Of a DNA stretch of 64,000 nt, positions 54,763 through 63,799 are shown one piece after another. The translations under genes and the position numbers were made by a program. Source of the DNA: Streptomyces hundungensis (GTDB lineage: Bacteria > Actinomycetota > Actinomycetes > Streptomycetales > Streptomycetaceae); assembly GCF_003627815.1 (NCBI RefSeq), contig NZ_CP032698.1, forward strand, positions 5,642,001-5,706,000, in the 5' to 3' direction. The notes under the pieces are model-generated. The model did no database searches and had not been told where the DNA came from. It was given only the letters and a program-made list of their open reading frames with translations. Each line of letters begins with the position of its first letter. Within the stretch, counting starts at the first letter, position 1.

Positions 54763-55896
54763 ATGGAGAACCGCCCGGCCCCGCAGGGCCCTGAAGGCTG
54801 CCTGACCGTGGCGATCCGCATCCCGGTACGCATCGTGGTGCTGGTCCTCGTCGTTCCCGTGCGGATCGTCTGGGACCTCTTGGTGGTCGGGGCCAAGGCC
54901 CTGCGGCGAGTGGTGCTCGCGCCCCTGTGGCGCGGGCTCGTCGTGATCCCGTTCGGGTGGTTGTACCGCTGGGTGCTGACCCCGCTGGGGCGGTCAACCG
55001 CCTGGCTGGCGAGGGGAGTTGGCGTGGTCGTCGCCGCGGTGGGGGAGGCGGTCGGGGTCGCCGTCACCTGGGTCCTGGTGACGCTGATCGCGGCCCCCTC
55101 GGTCTGGCTGTACCGCCAGGTGCTCACGCCGCTCGCCCGGATCGCCGGCCACACGATCAAGGCCCTCGCGATCGGCCTCACCCGGGTGCTGTGGGCGGTG
55201 TTCGTGTGGCCTCCCGTCACCCTGTGGCGCCTCCTCCTGTTCCCGCTGCTGCGCTACGGAATCCTCCTGCCCGCGTCCTGGCTCCTGCGCACCCTGCAAA
55301 GCGCCGCGGCCTGGCTCTACCGCACCGCCCTCACCCCCACCGGCCACGCCCTCGCCCGGCTGGCCGCGCTGATCGGTGCCGGTCTGGTGGCGCTGGGGCG
55401 GGGGCTCGTGGCGTTGGGGGTGCTGTTGGTGGTGGTTCCGGTGGGGTGGGTGTATCGGAGGGTGCTGACGCCGCTCGGGCGGGGGCTGGCCGTCGTCGTG
55501 CGGGAGATCGGGCACGCGATCGGCCACGCCTGGCGGGTCGCCGGACACCTCTCCCGGGCGATCGGGCGCGGCCTCAAGTGGCTCGCCCACACCCTCGTGG
55601 GACGGCCGACGCGCTGGGTGTACGTCGTGATTCTGACGCCGGTCGGCCACGCGGTACGGGACGCCGTGTGGCGACCGGCCGCCCGGGCCGCGCGCGAGGC
55701 GGGCCGCGCCGCACGCCAGGCGCTGACCACGGCCCGCGAGACCGTACGCACCGCCCGGCAGGAGGCCTGGCGAGCCCTTGTCGGCGGCCCGCCCCGGGAA
55801 CGGACCGAGCACCGGGCGCGTACTCTGGGTAGTACAACTACTGCCTCCGGCGCGGTGCCCGCCCCCGAGATCTCCCTCAGCAAAGCCGAGGGATGA
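54763..55896 (+). CDS. Membrane protein with repeated WxYR-LTP modules, 377 aa, unrecognised family
   Basis: Highly hydrophobic and basic. A motif W-[LV]-Y-x2-[VAI]-L-T-P-x-[GA]-[RH] occurs five times, starting at Trp66, Trp115, Trp184, Trp229 and Trp285 (for example GWLYRWVLTPLGR, GWVYRRVLTPLGR). Two degenerate modules fit near residues 37-57 (LRRVVLAPLWR) and 155-164 (LWRLLLFPLLR). Between motifs lie Val/Leu/Ala-rich helices. The last 75 residues are an Arg/Ala-rich helix (AAREAGRAARQALTTARE) and a polar tail. No RBS before ATG 54763; GTG 54808 after GAAGG is an alternative. It lies between the radical-SAM gene and its DUF2344 partner. I know no function for it. Confidence 0.75.
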   Translation: MENRPAPQGPEGCLTVAIRIPVRIVVLVLVVPVRIVWDLLVVGAKALRRVVLAPLWRGLVVIPFGWLYRWVLTPLGRSTAWLARGVGVVVAAVGEAVGVAVTWVLVTLIAAPSVWLYRQVLTPLARIAGHTIKALAIGLTRVLWAVFVWPPVTLWRLLLFPLLRYGILLPASWLLRTLQSAAAWLYRTALTPTGHALARLAALIGAGLVALGRGLVALGVLLVVVPVGWVYRRVLTPLGRGLAVVVREIGHAIGHAWRVAGHLSRAIGRGLKWLAHTLVGRPTRWVYVVILTPVGHAVRDAVWRPAARAAREAGRAARQALTTARETVRTARQEAWRALVGGPPRERTEHRARTLGSTTTASGAVPAPEISLSKAEG

Positions 55897-55987
55897 GCCG
55901 GGTGGCGCACCGGCCGTGACCGGAGGGGCCCCCACAGGACGGTGGGCGGCGCTCACCGCGCCCGCCCCGCACCGAGGAGAAGAACCA

Positions 55988-56809
55988 CTGGGCAAGCGAC
56001 AGCCCGAAGGCCCGCCGCCCGCACCTGCGGTGCAGCGCATCCGACTGCGCTACACCAAGCGCGGCCGCCTCCGGTTCACCAGCCACCGTGACTTCCAGCG
56101 CGCCTTCGAGCGGGCCCTGCGCCGCGCCGAGGTGCCCATGGCCTACTCGGCGGGCTTCACCCCGCACCCCAAGGTCTCCTACGCCAACGCCGCGCCCACC
56201 GGCGTCGGCTCCGAGGCCGAATACCTGGAGATCGCGCTCACCGCACAGCGCGACCCCGAGAAACTGCGCGCCCTGCTCGACGAGTCGCTGCCCACCGGGC
56301 TCGACATCATCGACGCCGTCGAAGCCCGCACCTCGGGCCTCGCCGACCGACTGACCGCCTCCATCTGGGAGCTGCGCCTCGACGGCGTCACCGTCGAAGA
56401 GGCCGGCAAGGCAGTCGAGACCTTCCTCGCCGCCGAGAGCGTCGAGGTGCAGCGCAAGACCAAGAACGGCATGCGCACCTTCGACACCAGGGGCGCGGTC
56501 GCAGAGCTCCAGGCGCTTGCCCCGCAGGCCGATAGGCCTCTCGGCGACGCCTGTGCGATACTGCGGCTGGTAGTGCGGCACCTGACACCTGCCGTACGAC
56601 CCGACGACGTCCTGTCCGGTCTCCGAGCTGTGGCCGACCTGGCGCCGCCGGTCCCCGCAGCGGTGACCAGGCTGGCGCAGGGGCTCTTCGACGAGGAGTC
56701 CGGCACGGTGACCGACCCGCTCGCGCCCGACCGCGAGGCAGCCCCGGCCGCTCCACAAACGGCCGCCGGGACCGTCTCTGCGACGGCGCCGGAAGGTCCC
56801 GCCGCGTAA
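55988..56809 (+). CDS. TIGR03936-type radical-SAM-associated protein (DUF2344), 273 aa, probable CTG start
   Basis: RIRLRYTKRGRLRFTSHRDF and AYSAGFTPHPKVSYANA are family signatures; this domain accompanies TIGR03960 radical SAM proteins in many bacteria and is sometimes fused to them. No ATG, GTG or TTG fits in frame at the family N terminus. A CTG at 55988 lies eight bases after GAGGAGA and yields (M)GKRQPEGPPPAP. A GTG at 55916 is in frame but has a poor site and would add 24 odd residues. Function unknown; tRNA or sulfur-insertion chemistry has been guessed for the pair. Its partner gene here is frameshifted. Confidence 0.85.
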   Translation: MGKRQPEGPPPAPAVQRIRLRYTKRGRLRFTSHRDFQRAFERALRRAEVPMAYSAGFTPHPKVSYANAAPTGVGSEAEYLEIALTAQRDPEKLRALLDESLPTGLDIIDAVEARTSGLADRLTASIWELRLDGVTVEEAGKAVETFLAAESVEVQRKTKNGMRTFDTRGAVAELQALAPQADRPLGDACAILRLVVRHLTPAVRPDDVLSGLRAVADLAPPVPAAVTRLAQGLFDEESGTVTDPLAPDREAAPAAPQTAAGTVSATAPEGPAA

Positions 56810-57045
56810 GGGCGGTCGTCGTAGCGCAGCCCTGGCACTCGGAGCCACCTGGGTCGGGCCGCGCACAGACCTAAAAGACTTTCGCCAGGCCGTACGCACA
56901 CCGCATACGGAACCGGCGAGCCAGACATAACAGCTCCCGTGCGGCGCCCGCGCCCCGGACGGCGGCACCCGCGCACACCAAGCGGGCCGTGCCGCCGGAC
57001 CGGAACAGGCGCGGCGCCCGGGAGCGTGACGGGAGCTACGCCCGC

Positions 57046-60000
57046 ATGCTTGAGCAGAACGAATCCGGTACCACCCGGGACAACGACCAGAACAGCCCCA
57101 GCGACACGCTGCCGCCGCGCCGCAGGCGCCGCGCGGCGTCGCGGCCCGCGGGGCCGCCGGTGGGTGCGACACCCGCCGAGCAGGCCACCGAGCCGACGGC
57201 GGGGACCGCCGAGTTGGCCGCGCCCGCCGCCGAGCAGTCCGAGGCCCCCGCGCCGCGTGCCCGTCGCCGTGCGACCCGTAAGGCGACGGCTCCGGCCGGT
57301 GCGCCGCAGGCCGCCGAGGAGATCGTGGAGGCCACTGCGGCCCCGGTCGCCGCCGAGGCATCCGCGCCCGCCGCCGATGAGCCCGAGGCTCCCGCGCCGC
57401 GTGCCCGTCGCCGTGCGACACGTAAGGCCACCGCTCCGGCTGGTGCGCCGCAGTCCGCCGAGGAGATCGTGGAGGCCGCCCCGGCCGCCGTCGCCGAGGC
57501 GCCGGAGAGCGTGTCCGGGAACGTCGAGGAGGCCTCCGAGGCCCCCGCGCCGCGTGCCCGTCGCCGTGCGACCCGTAAGGCGACGGCCCCTGCTGGTGCG
57601 CCGCAGGCCGCCGAGGAGATCGTGGAGGCCGCCCCGGCCGCCGTCGCCGAGGCGCCCGAGAGCGTGTCCGGGAACGTCGAAGAGGCCTCCGAGGCCCCCG
57701 CACCGCGTACCCGCCGCCGCGCCACCCGCAAGGCGACCGCGCCGCAGACCACCGTCGCGGCCCCCGCCGCCGAGATCGTCGTCGCCGACGAGCTCGACGA
57801 GGACGAGGAGGCGCAGGAGAGCGCCGAGGCCGTCGCCGAGGCCCCCGTCGCCGAGGAGCCCGCCGCGGCTCCGGCGCCCCGCACCCGCCGCCGCGCCACC
57901 CGCCAGGCCACCGCACCCGCCGGCGCGCCCCAGGCCGCGCCCGAGGAGCCCGCCGCGCCCGAGGAGCCGGCCCGGGTCGAGACCCCGGCCGCCGCCCAGG
58001 ACGACGCGCCGCGCGGCCGCACCCGCCGCCGCGCCGCCCGGCCCGTGTCCACCCCGCAGTTCACCCCCGTCGAGCCGGAGCCGCAGCCCGCGCCGCAGGC
58101 GGAGGAGCCCGCCACGGGCCGCAGCCGCGGCGCCAAGGGCCAGAGCGCGTCCGGCCGTCGCCGCGCCACGCGCCCCGCCGTCGCCGTCTTCCAGGCGCCG
58201 GTCTTCACCGAGCCCATGTTCCAGACCCCGGAGACGGCCGCGGCCGCCGCTGCCGCCGCCCGCGTCGAGGAGCCCGAGGAGACCGAGCCGACCTCCGTCG
58301 AGGCCGTCGAGACCTTCGAGGCACCCGAGCCGGCCGCCGAGCCGCAGGGCCGCTCGCGCCGTCGCCGCCGCCGTGGCGAGGCCGCCGAGCCCGCGCAGGA
58401 CAAGGCCGTCGACGAGCCCGTGGACGAGCACGTCGAGGAGCCGGCCGAGGCCGAGGCCGAAACGGAGTCCGAGGACGCCGACGACGACCGCCCCTCGCGC
58501 CGCCGTCGCCGTGGTGGCCGCCGCCGTCGCCGCGGTGAGCCCACCGAGGCCGAGGACGCCGCCGAGGAGCACCCCGACGAGCAGGCCGACCAGGCCGAGG
58601 GCGCCGAGTCCGACGAGGACGACGACGAGCACGACGAGCACGAGCACGAGGACGAGGACGGCACGCCGTCCGCGGCCGGAACCAGCAGCAGCCGTCGCCG
58701 GCGCCGCCGCCGTCGCCGCTCGGGCGACTCGGGCCCCGACGGCGAGCAGGGCCCCGACGACCCGGAGCGTACGGTCGTCAAGGTCCGCGAGCCGCGCCCG
58801 GTGCGCGAGCGCATGGACGCCCTCACGTCCTCCTCCTCCGACGAGGTCCAGTCCATCAAGGGCTCGACCCGTCTGGAGGCCAAGAAGCAGCGCCGCCGCG
58901 AGGGCCGCGAGCAGGGCCGCCGCCGCGTCCCGATCATCACCGAGGCCGAGTTCCTGGCCCGCCGCGAAGCCGTCGAGCGCGTCATGGTCGTCCGCCAGAG
59001 CGGCGAGCGCACCCAGATCGGCGTCCTGGAAGACGACGTGCTCGTCGAGCACTACGTCAACAAGGAGCAGGCCACCTCGTACGTCGGCAACGTCTACCTG
59101 GGCAAGGTCCAGAACGTGCTGCCGTCCATGGAGGCCGCGTTCGTCGACATCGGCAAGGGCCGCAACGCCGTCCTGTACGCCGGCGAGGTCAACTTCGAGT
59201 CGCTCGGCATGGGCAACGGCCCGCGCCGCATCGAGGCCGCCCTCAAGTCCGGCCAGTCGGTGCTCGTCCAGGTCACCAAGGACCCCATCGGCCACAAGGG
59301 CGCCCGCCTGACCAGCCAGGTCTCGCTGCCCGGCCGCTACCTGGTCTACGTGCCCGAAGGCTCGATGACCGGCATCAGCCGCAAGCTGCCCGACACCGAG
59401 CGCGCGCGTCTGAAGACCATCCTAAAGAAGATCGTCCCCGAAGACGCGGGCGTCATCGTGCGCACCGCCGCCGAAGGCGCCAGCGAGGACGAGCTGCGCC
59501 GTGACGTCGAGCGCCTCCAGGCGCAGTGGGCCGACATCCAGAAGAAGGCCAACCAGATCTCGACGTCCTCGCCGTCGCTGCTCTACGGCGAGCCGGACAT
59601 GACCGTCCGGGTCGTCCGCGACATCTTCAACGAGGACTTCACCAAGGTCATCGTCAGCGGTGACGAGGCGTGGGAGACCATCCACGGCTACGTCCAGCAC
59701 GTCGCCCCGGACCTCACCGAGCGGCTTTCCCGCTGGACCAGCGAGGTCGACGTCTTCGCGACGTACCGGATCGACGAGCAGCTCGCCAAGGCCCTGGACC
59801 GCAAGGTCTGGCTGCCCTCCGGCGGCTCGCTGGTGATCGACAAGACCGAGGCGATGATCGTCGTCGACGTCAACACCGGCAAGTTCACCGGCCAGGGCGG
59901 CAACCTCGAAGAGACCGTGACGAGGAACAACCTCGAAGCGGCCGAGGAGATCGTGCGCCAGCTGCGGCTGCGCGACCTCGGCGGCATCGTGGTCATCGAC

Positions 60001-61209
60001 TTCATCGACATGGTCCTGGAGTCCAACCGCGACCTCGTCCTGCGCAGGCTGCTCGAATGCCTGGGCCGTGACCGCACCAAGCACCAAGTGGCCGAGGTCA
60101 CCTCGCTCGGCCTGGTCCAGATGACGCGCAAGCGCGTCGGCCAGGGCCTGTTGGAGTCCTTCTCCGAGACCTGCGTCCACTGCAACGGGCGCGGCGTGAT
60201 CGTGCACATGGAGCAGCCGACCTCGGTCGGCGGCGGCACCGGCAAGCGCGCGAAGAAGCGCGGCCGCGGCGGCGCCGAGCACGACCAGCACACCCACGAG
60301 CACGAGCACGACGTCGTGGACGCCGAGCTCGTCGAGCCCGAGGACGTCGAGACGGAGGCCGTCGAGTCCGAGGCCGAGGTCGCCGCGGAGATCGCGGCGC
60401 CGATCGCGCTCGCCGAGCCCGAGTTCGTGCCCGACGAGGAGCTGTACGGAAGCGTCGCCGAGGCGGAAGCCGCCGCGCGCGGCGGACGTGGCCGAGGCGG
60501 CCGGGGTCAGCAGGGCGCCACCGCGCGCCGCCGTGCCACCCGCAAGGCCTCGGCTCCGGCCGGTGCGCCCCGTACGGCCGCCGCGGAGGCCCCGCAGGCC
60601 CCGGCCGCGGTGGTCGAGGAGCCGGAGGCCGAGCAGGCTCCGGCGGCGGTGACGGTCGCCTCGTTCATCGAGGACGACGCGCCGCGCGGTCGTACCCGTC
60701 GCCGCGCCACCCGCAAGGTGTCCGCCCCGGCCGGCGCGCCGGCCTCGGCCGTCGCCGAACCGGTGGTGGTCGTCACCGTGCCCGAGCCGAAGGCCGAGGA
60801 GCCGGCGCGGGAGCCGGCGGCCGAACCCGTCGCGTCCGTCGCGCCTGCCGCCGAGGAGGCGCCCGTCGCCGCCCCGCCGCGTGCTCGCCGCCGTGCGACC
60901 CGCAAGGCGACGGCCCCGGCCGGTTCGCCGTCGGGCGCCGAGGAAGCCGCGATCGTCGTCGTGGAGGCCGCCCCGGCGGCCGAGCGGACCGGGTCGACGG
61001 AGCCGTCCGAGCCGGTGTCCGCGCCGGTGTCCGAGTCGGCGGAGTCCGCCGAGGAGGGCGCGCCGGCCAAGAAGGCGGCCCGTAAGACGGCGAAGAAGGC
61101 CACCGCGAAGAAGGCCGCCACGAAGAAGACGGCGGCCAAGAAGACCGCGGCGAAGAAGACGACCGCCAAGAAGGCCACGGCCAAGAAGACGGCGGCGGCG
61201 GAGCAGTAG
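57046..61209 (+). CDS. rne: Ribonuclease E/G with long repeated arms, 1387 aa
   Basis: Endoribonuclease central to mRNA decay and rRNA/tRNA processing. The catalytic core is in the middle: S1 domain from about residue 680 (GNVYLGKVQNVLPSMEAAFVDIG), DNase I-like site VVDVNTGKFTG (about 940) and VIDFIDM (about 982), and zinc-link CVHCNGRG (about 1043). Both arms are disordered. The N arm (1-620) holds repeated ARRRATRKATAPAGAPQ blocks, then acidic and Arg-rich tracts. The C arm repeats the same block and ends in a histone-H1-like (AKK-TA)n tail. This matches the S. coelicolor RNase ES plan, whose arms flank the core. ATG 57046 follows GGGAG by ten bases. Confidence 0.95.
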   Translation: MLEQNESGTTRDNDQNSPSDTLPPRRRRRAASRPAGPPVGATPAEQATEPTAGTAELAAPAAEQSEAPAPRARRRATRKATAPAGAPQAAEEIVEATAAPVAAEASAPAADEPEAPAPRARRRATRKATAPAGAPQSAEEIVEAAPAAVAEAPESVSGNVEEASEAPAPRARRRATRKATAPAGAPQAAEEIVEAAPAAVAEAPESVSGNVEEASEAPAPRTRRRATRKATAPQTTVAAPAAEIVVADELDEDEEAQESAEAVAEAPVAEEPAAAPAPRTRRRATRQATAPAGAPQAAPEEPAAPEEPARVETPAAAQDDAPRGRTRRRAARPVSTPQFTPVEPEPQPAPQAEEPATGRSRGAKGQSASGRRRATRPAVAVFQAPVFTEPMFQTPETAAAAAAAARVEEPEETEPTSVEAVETFEAPEPAAEPQGRSRRRRRRGEAAEPAQDKAVDEPVDEHVEEPAEAEAETESEDADDDRPSRRRRRGGRRRRRGEPTEAEDAAEEHPDEQADQAEGAESDEDDDEHDEHEHEDEDGTPSAAGTSSSRRRRRRRRRSGDSGPDGEQGPDDPERTVVKVREPRPVRERMDALTSSSSDEVQSIKGSTRLEAKKQRRREGREQGRRRVPIITEAEFLARREAVERVMVVRQSGERTQIGVLEDDVLVEHYVNKEQATSYVGNVYLGKVQNVLPSMEAAFVDIGKGRNAVLYAGEVNFESLGMGNGPRRIEAALKSGQSVLVQVTKDPIGHKGARLTSQVSLPGRYLVYVPEGSMTGISRKLPDTERARLKTILKKIVPEDAGVIVRTAAEGASEDELRRDVERLQAQWADIQKKANQISTSSPSLLYGEPDMTVRVVRDIFNEDFTKVIVSGDEAWETIHGYVQHVAPDLTERLSRWTSEVDVFATYRIDEQLAKALDRKVWLPSGGSLVIDKTEAMIVVDVNTGKFTGQGGNLEETVTRNNLEAAEEIVRQLRLRDLGGIVVIDFIDMVLESNRDLVLRRLLECLGRDRTKHQVAEVTSLGLVQMTRKRVGQGLLESFSETCVHCNGRGVIVHMEQPTSVGGGTGKRAKKRGRGGAEHDQHTHEHEHDVVDAELVEPEDVETEAVESEAEVAAEIAAPIALAEPEFVPDEELYGSVAEAEAAARGGRGRGGRGQQGATARRRATRKASAPAGAPRTAAAEAPQAPAAVVEEPEAEQAPAAVTVASFIEDDAPRGRTRRRATRKVSAPAGAPASAVAEPVVVVTVPEPKAEEPAREPAAEPVASVAPAAEEAPVAAPPRARRRATRKATAPAGSPSGAEEAAIVVVEAAPAAERTGSTEPSEPVSAPVSESAESAEEGAPAKKAARKTAKKATAKKAATKKTAAKKTAAKKTTAKKATAKKTAAAEQ
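57238..57740 (+). repeat. Tandem repeats coding the RNase E N-terminal arm
   Basis: Four near-identical units encoding PAPRARRRATRKATAP begin near 57247, 57388, 57547 and 57697, separated by Glu/Ala-rich spacers. The third and fourth spacers are almost identical (ESVSGNVEEASEAPAPR twice). Related units recur near 57875, 60526, 60700 and 60880. Confidence 0.85.
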
Positions 61210-61301
61210 CAGTCCTCGGTCTCGGTTCCGACCGAGAGCTGAGGGTCCTCAACTGCCGTACCGCGCCGAGCAATTGGCCCGCACGCGGCTCAGGAGCCCG
61301 T

Positions 61302-61338
61302 CCCCGGAACATCCGGGGGCGGGCCCCGTCGTGCGGGG
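61302..61338 (+). terminator. Terminator after rne
   Basis: CCCCGG-AACAT-CCGGGG and CCCCG-TCGTG-CGGGG in tandem. Confidence 0.7.
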
Positions 61339-61398
61339 TCCTGCCGCGGACGCGTCCGCCTGGTTTGGTCGCTGAGCAGCGCGGGTAATGACGCTGGT

Positions 61399-61427
61399 TT
61401 GACCCGCCACGTCCGGCCCCGTAGCCT
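61399..61427 (+). promoter_or_regulatory. rplU-rpmA promoter (TTGACC-17-TAGCCT)
   Basis: TTGACC at 61399-61404 and TAGCCT at 61422-61427 with a 17-bp spacer: the best SigA/HrdB-type promoter in the window. Predicted start about 61434, leaving a 124-nt leader that contains the hairpin CCTCCCGG...CCGGGGGAGG near 61470-61491. Confidence 0.8.
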
Positions 61428-61557
61428 TGTCCTTCGGCGTGTTTATATACGCGCCTGCCCCTGAGCACCTCACCTCCCGGTCCGCCGGGGGAGGCCCCCT
61501 GCTTTCTGCGGGAAGGCTGGCTTCAAGGGTCCCGTATCGAGCGAGAGAGAGATCCGC

Positions 61558-61878
61558 GTGTACGCCATCGTGCGCAGCGGTGGTCGCCAGCACAAGGTTG
61601 CTGTCGGCGACATCGTTGAGGTTGACAAGATTTCCACTGCCAAGGTTGGCGACACGGTCGAGCTCTCGACCCTGCTCGTTGTCGACGGCGACGCCGTGAC
61701 CAGCGACCCGTGGGTGCTGGCCGGGATCAAGGTCACCGCCGAGATCGTGGACCACCACAAGGGTGCCAAGATCGACATCCTTCGGTACAAGAACAAGACC
61801 GGTTACCGCCGTCGCCAGGGCCACCGCCAGCAGTACACGGCGATCAAGGTCACCGGCATCCCCACGGCTGCGAAGTAA
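61558..61878 (+). CDS. rplU: 50S ribosomal protein L21, 106 aa
   Basis: Starts [22 protein letters not shown] (GTG codon) and ends with the conserved [24 protein letters not shown]. Full length. First gene of the rplU-rpmA operon; a long structured leader precedes it. Confidence 0.98.
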   Translation: MYAIVRSGGRQHKVAVGDIVEVDKISTAKVGDTVELSTLLVVDGDAVTSDPWVLAGIKVTAEIVDHHKGAKIDILRYKNKTGYRRRQGHRQQYTAIKVTGIPTAAK

Positions 61879-61892
61879 GGGACTGAGGAGAC

Positions 61893-62147
61893 ATGGCACA
61901 CAAGAAGGGCGCATCGTCCACTCGGAACGGTCGCGACTCCAACGCTCAGCGGCTCGGCGTCAAGCGCTTCGGCGGCCAGACCGTCAACGCCGGTGAGATC
62001 CTGGTCCGCCAGCGCGGCACCCACTTCCACCCGGGCGCGGGCGTCGGTCGCGGTGGCGACGACACCCTGTTCGCGCTGGAGGCCGGTGCGGTGCAGTTCG
62101 GCACCCACCGTGGCCGCAAGGTCGTGAACATCGTTCCGGCTGCCTGA
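61893..62147 (+). CDS. rpmA: 50S ribosomal protein L27, 84 aa
   Basis: Starts [20 protein letters not shown], the standard N terminus without the Firmicutes cleavable leader; [20 protein letters not shown] is the core. The N-terminal tail reaches the peptidyl-transferase centre. Fourteen bases after rplU with GAGGAG RBS. Confidence 0.98.
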   Translation: MAHKKGASSTRNGRDSNAQRLGVKRFGGQTVNAGEILVRQRGTHFHPGAGVGRGGDDTLFALEAGAVQFGTHRGRKVVNIVPAA

Positions 62148-62180
62148 TCACTTAGGCATCTGTAGAGCGATTCCAGCGGA

Positions 62181-62220
62181 GGCGGACCTCACTTCCCTTT
62201 CGGGAAGCGGGTCCGCCTTT
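62181..62220 (+). terminator. Terminator after rpmA
   Basis: GGCGGACC and GGTCCGCC with inner stem TTCCC-TTTC-GGGAA, then TTT. It separates rpmA from obg, so obg needs its own promoter or read-through. Confidence 0.9.
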
Positions 62221-62296
62221 CGCGTGTTACAGAATAGACATCCCCGTATCTTCCCCCAGCCCGACAAAGGCCCGGGGGCCTCAGGAGGCACATCCC

Positions 62297-63736
62297 ATGA
62301 CCACCTTCGTGGACCGCGTCGAGCTGCACGTCGCCGCGGGTAACGGAGGCCACGGCTGTGCCTCCGTCCACCGTGAGAAGTTCAAGCCGCTGGGCGGCCC
62401 GGACGGCGGAAACGGCGGCCGTGGCGGCGATGTCACCCTGGTCGTCGACCAGTCCGTGACGACGCTCCTCGACTACCACCACTCGCCGCACCGCAAGGCC
62501 ACCAACGGCCAGCCCGGCGCCGGCGACAACCGCTCCGGCAAGGACGGCCAGGACCTGGTCCTGCCCGTGCCCGACGGCACCGTCGTCCTCGACAAGCAGG
62601 GCAACGTCCTGGCCGACCTGGTCGGCGAGGGCACCACCTATGTCGCGGGCCAGGGCGGCCGCGGCGGCCTCGGCAACGCGGCGCTCTCCTCCGCCCGCCG
62701 CAAGGCCCCCGGCTTCGCGCTGCTCGGCGTCCCCGGTGAGTCCGCCGACATCGTCCTGGAGCTCAAGAGCGTCGCCGACGTCGCCCTGGTGGGCTACCCG
62801 AGCGCCGGCAAGTCCTCGCTGATCTCGGTGCTCTCCGCGGCCAAGCCGAAGATCGCGGACTACCCGTTCACGACGCTCGTCCCCAACCTCGGCGTGGTGA
62901 CGGCCGGTTCCACCGTCTACACCATCGCCGACGTCCCCGGCCTGATCCCCGGCGCCAGCCAGGGCAAGGGCCTGGGCCTTGAGTTCCTGCGCCACGTCGA
63001 GCGCTGCTCGGTCCTGGTGCACGTCCTGGACACCGCCACGCTGGAGTCCGGCCGCGACCCGGTCTCCGACCTCGACATGATCGAGGAGGAGCTCAAGCAG
63101 TACGGCGGTCTCGACGACCGGCCGCGCCTGGTCGTGCTCAACAAGATCGACATCCCGGACGGCCAGGAGCTCGCGGAGATGATCCGCCCGGACCTGGAGG
63201 CCCGCGGCTACCAGGTCTTCGAGGTCTCGGCCGTCGCCCGTACGGGCCTGAAGGAGCTGTCCTTCGCGCTCGCCGGGATCGTCGCGCAGGCGCGTGCGGC
63301 CAAGCCCAAGCAGGAGTCGACGCGTATCGTCATCCGGCCCCGCGCCGTCGACGACGCGGGCTTCACCGTCGCCTTCGACGAGGTGAACGAGGTCTACCGG
63401 GTGCGGGGCGAGAAGCCGGAGCGCTGGATCCGCCAGACCGACTTCAACAACGACGAGGCCGTCGGCTACCTCGCCGACCGCCTCAACCGCCTCGGCGTCG
63501 AGGAGGCCCTGATGAAGGCCGGTGCGCGCGCGGGCGACGGCGTGGCCATCGGTCCCGAGGAGAACGCGGTCGTCTTCGACTGGGAGCCGACGATGATGGC
63601 GGGTGCGGAGATGCTGGGTCGTCGTGGTGAGGACCACCGCCTCGAGGCGCCGCGTCCGGCGGCTCAGCGGCGGCGGGATCGGGATGCGGAGCGGGACGAG
63701 GCGGACCAGGAATTCAAGGAGTTCGGCCCCTTCTGA
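62297..63736 (+). CDS. obgE: Obg-family GTPase, 479 aa
   Basis: Ribosome-associated GTPase; in Streptomyces Obg affects the onset of aerial growth. The N-terminal glycine-rich Obg fold (residues 1-158) is followed by G1 [10 protein letters not shown]3 [10 protein letters not shown] and G4 NKID. The C-terminal OCT domain contains [20 protein letters not shown] and [20 protein letters not shown]. The tail is charged ([16 protein letters not shown]). Strong AGGAGG upstream. Confidence 0.97.
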   Translation: MTTFVDRVELHVAAGNGGHGCASVHREKFKPLGGPDGGNGGRGGDVTLVVDQSVTTLLDYHHSPHRKATNGQPGAGDNRSGKDGQDLVLPVPDGTVVLDKQGNVLADLVGEGTTYVAGQGGRGGLGNAALSSARRKAPGFALLGVPGESADIVLELKSVADVALVGYPSAGKSSLISVLSAAKPKIADYPFTTLVPNLGVVTAGSTVYTIADVPGLIPGASQGKGLGLEFLRHVERCSVLVHVLDTATLESGRDPVSDLDMIEEELKQYGGLDDRPRLVVLNKIDIPDGQELAEMIRPDLEARGYQVFEVSAVARTGLKELSFALAGIVAQARAAKPKQESTRIVIRPRAVDDAGFTVAFDEVNEVYRVRGEKPERWIRQTDFNNDEAVGYLADRLNRLGVEEALMKAGARAGDGVAIGPEENAVVFDWEPTMMAGAEMLGRRGEDHRLEAPRPAAQRRRDRDAERDEADQEFKEFGPF

Positions 63737-63799
63737 GGCTGGGCCGGGCTGCTCCCCGGGGGCTTTCCCCGGGGCCGGGCCCGGGCTCTGCGGCGCGGT

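Noticed and set aside
57238..57740. CRISPR-like repeat array
   Set aside because: The repeats are in frame inside the RNase E gene, unequal in spacing and encode protein repeats.
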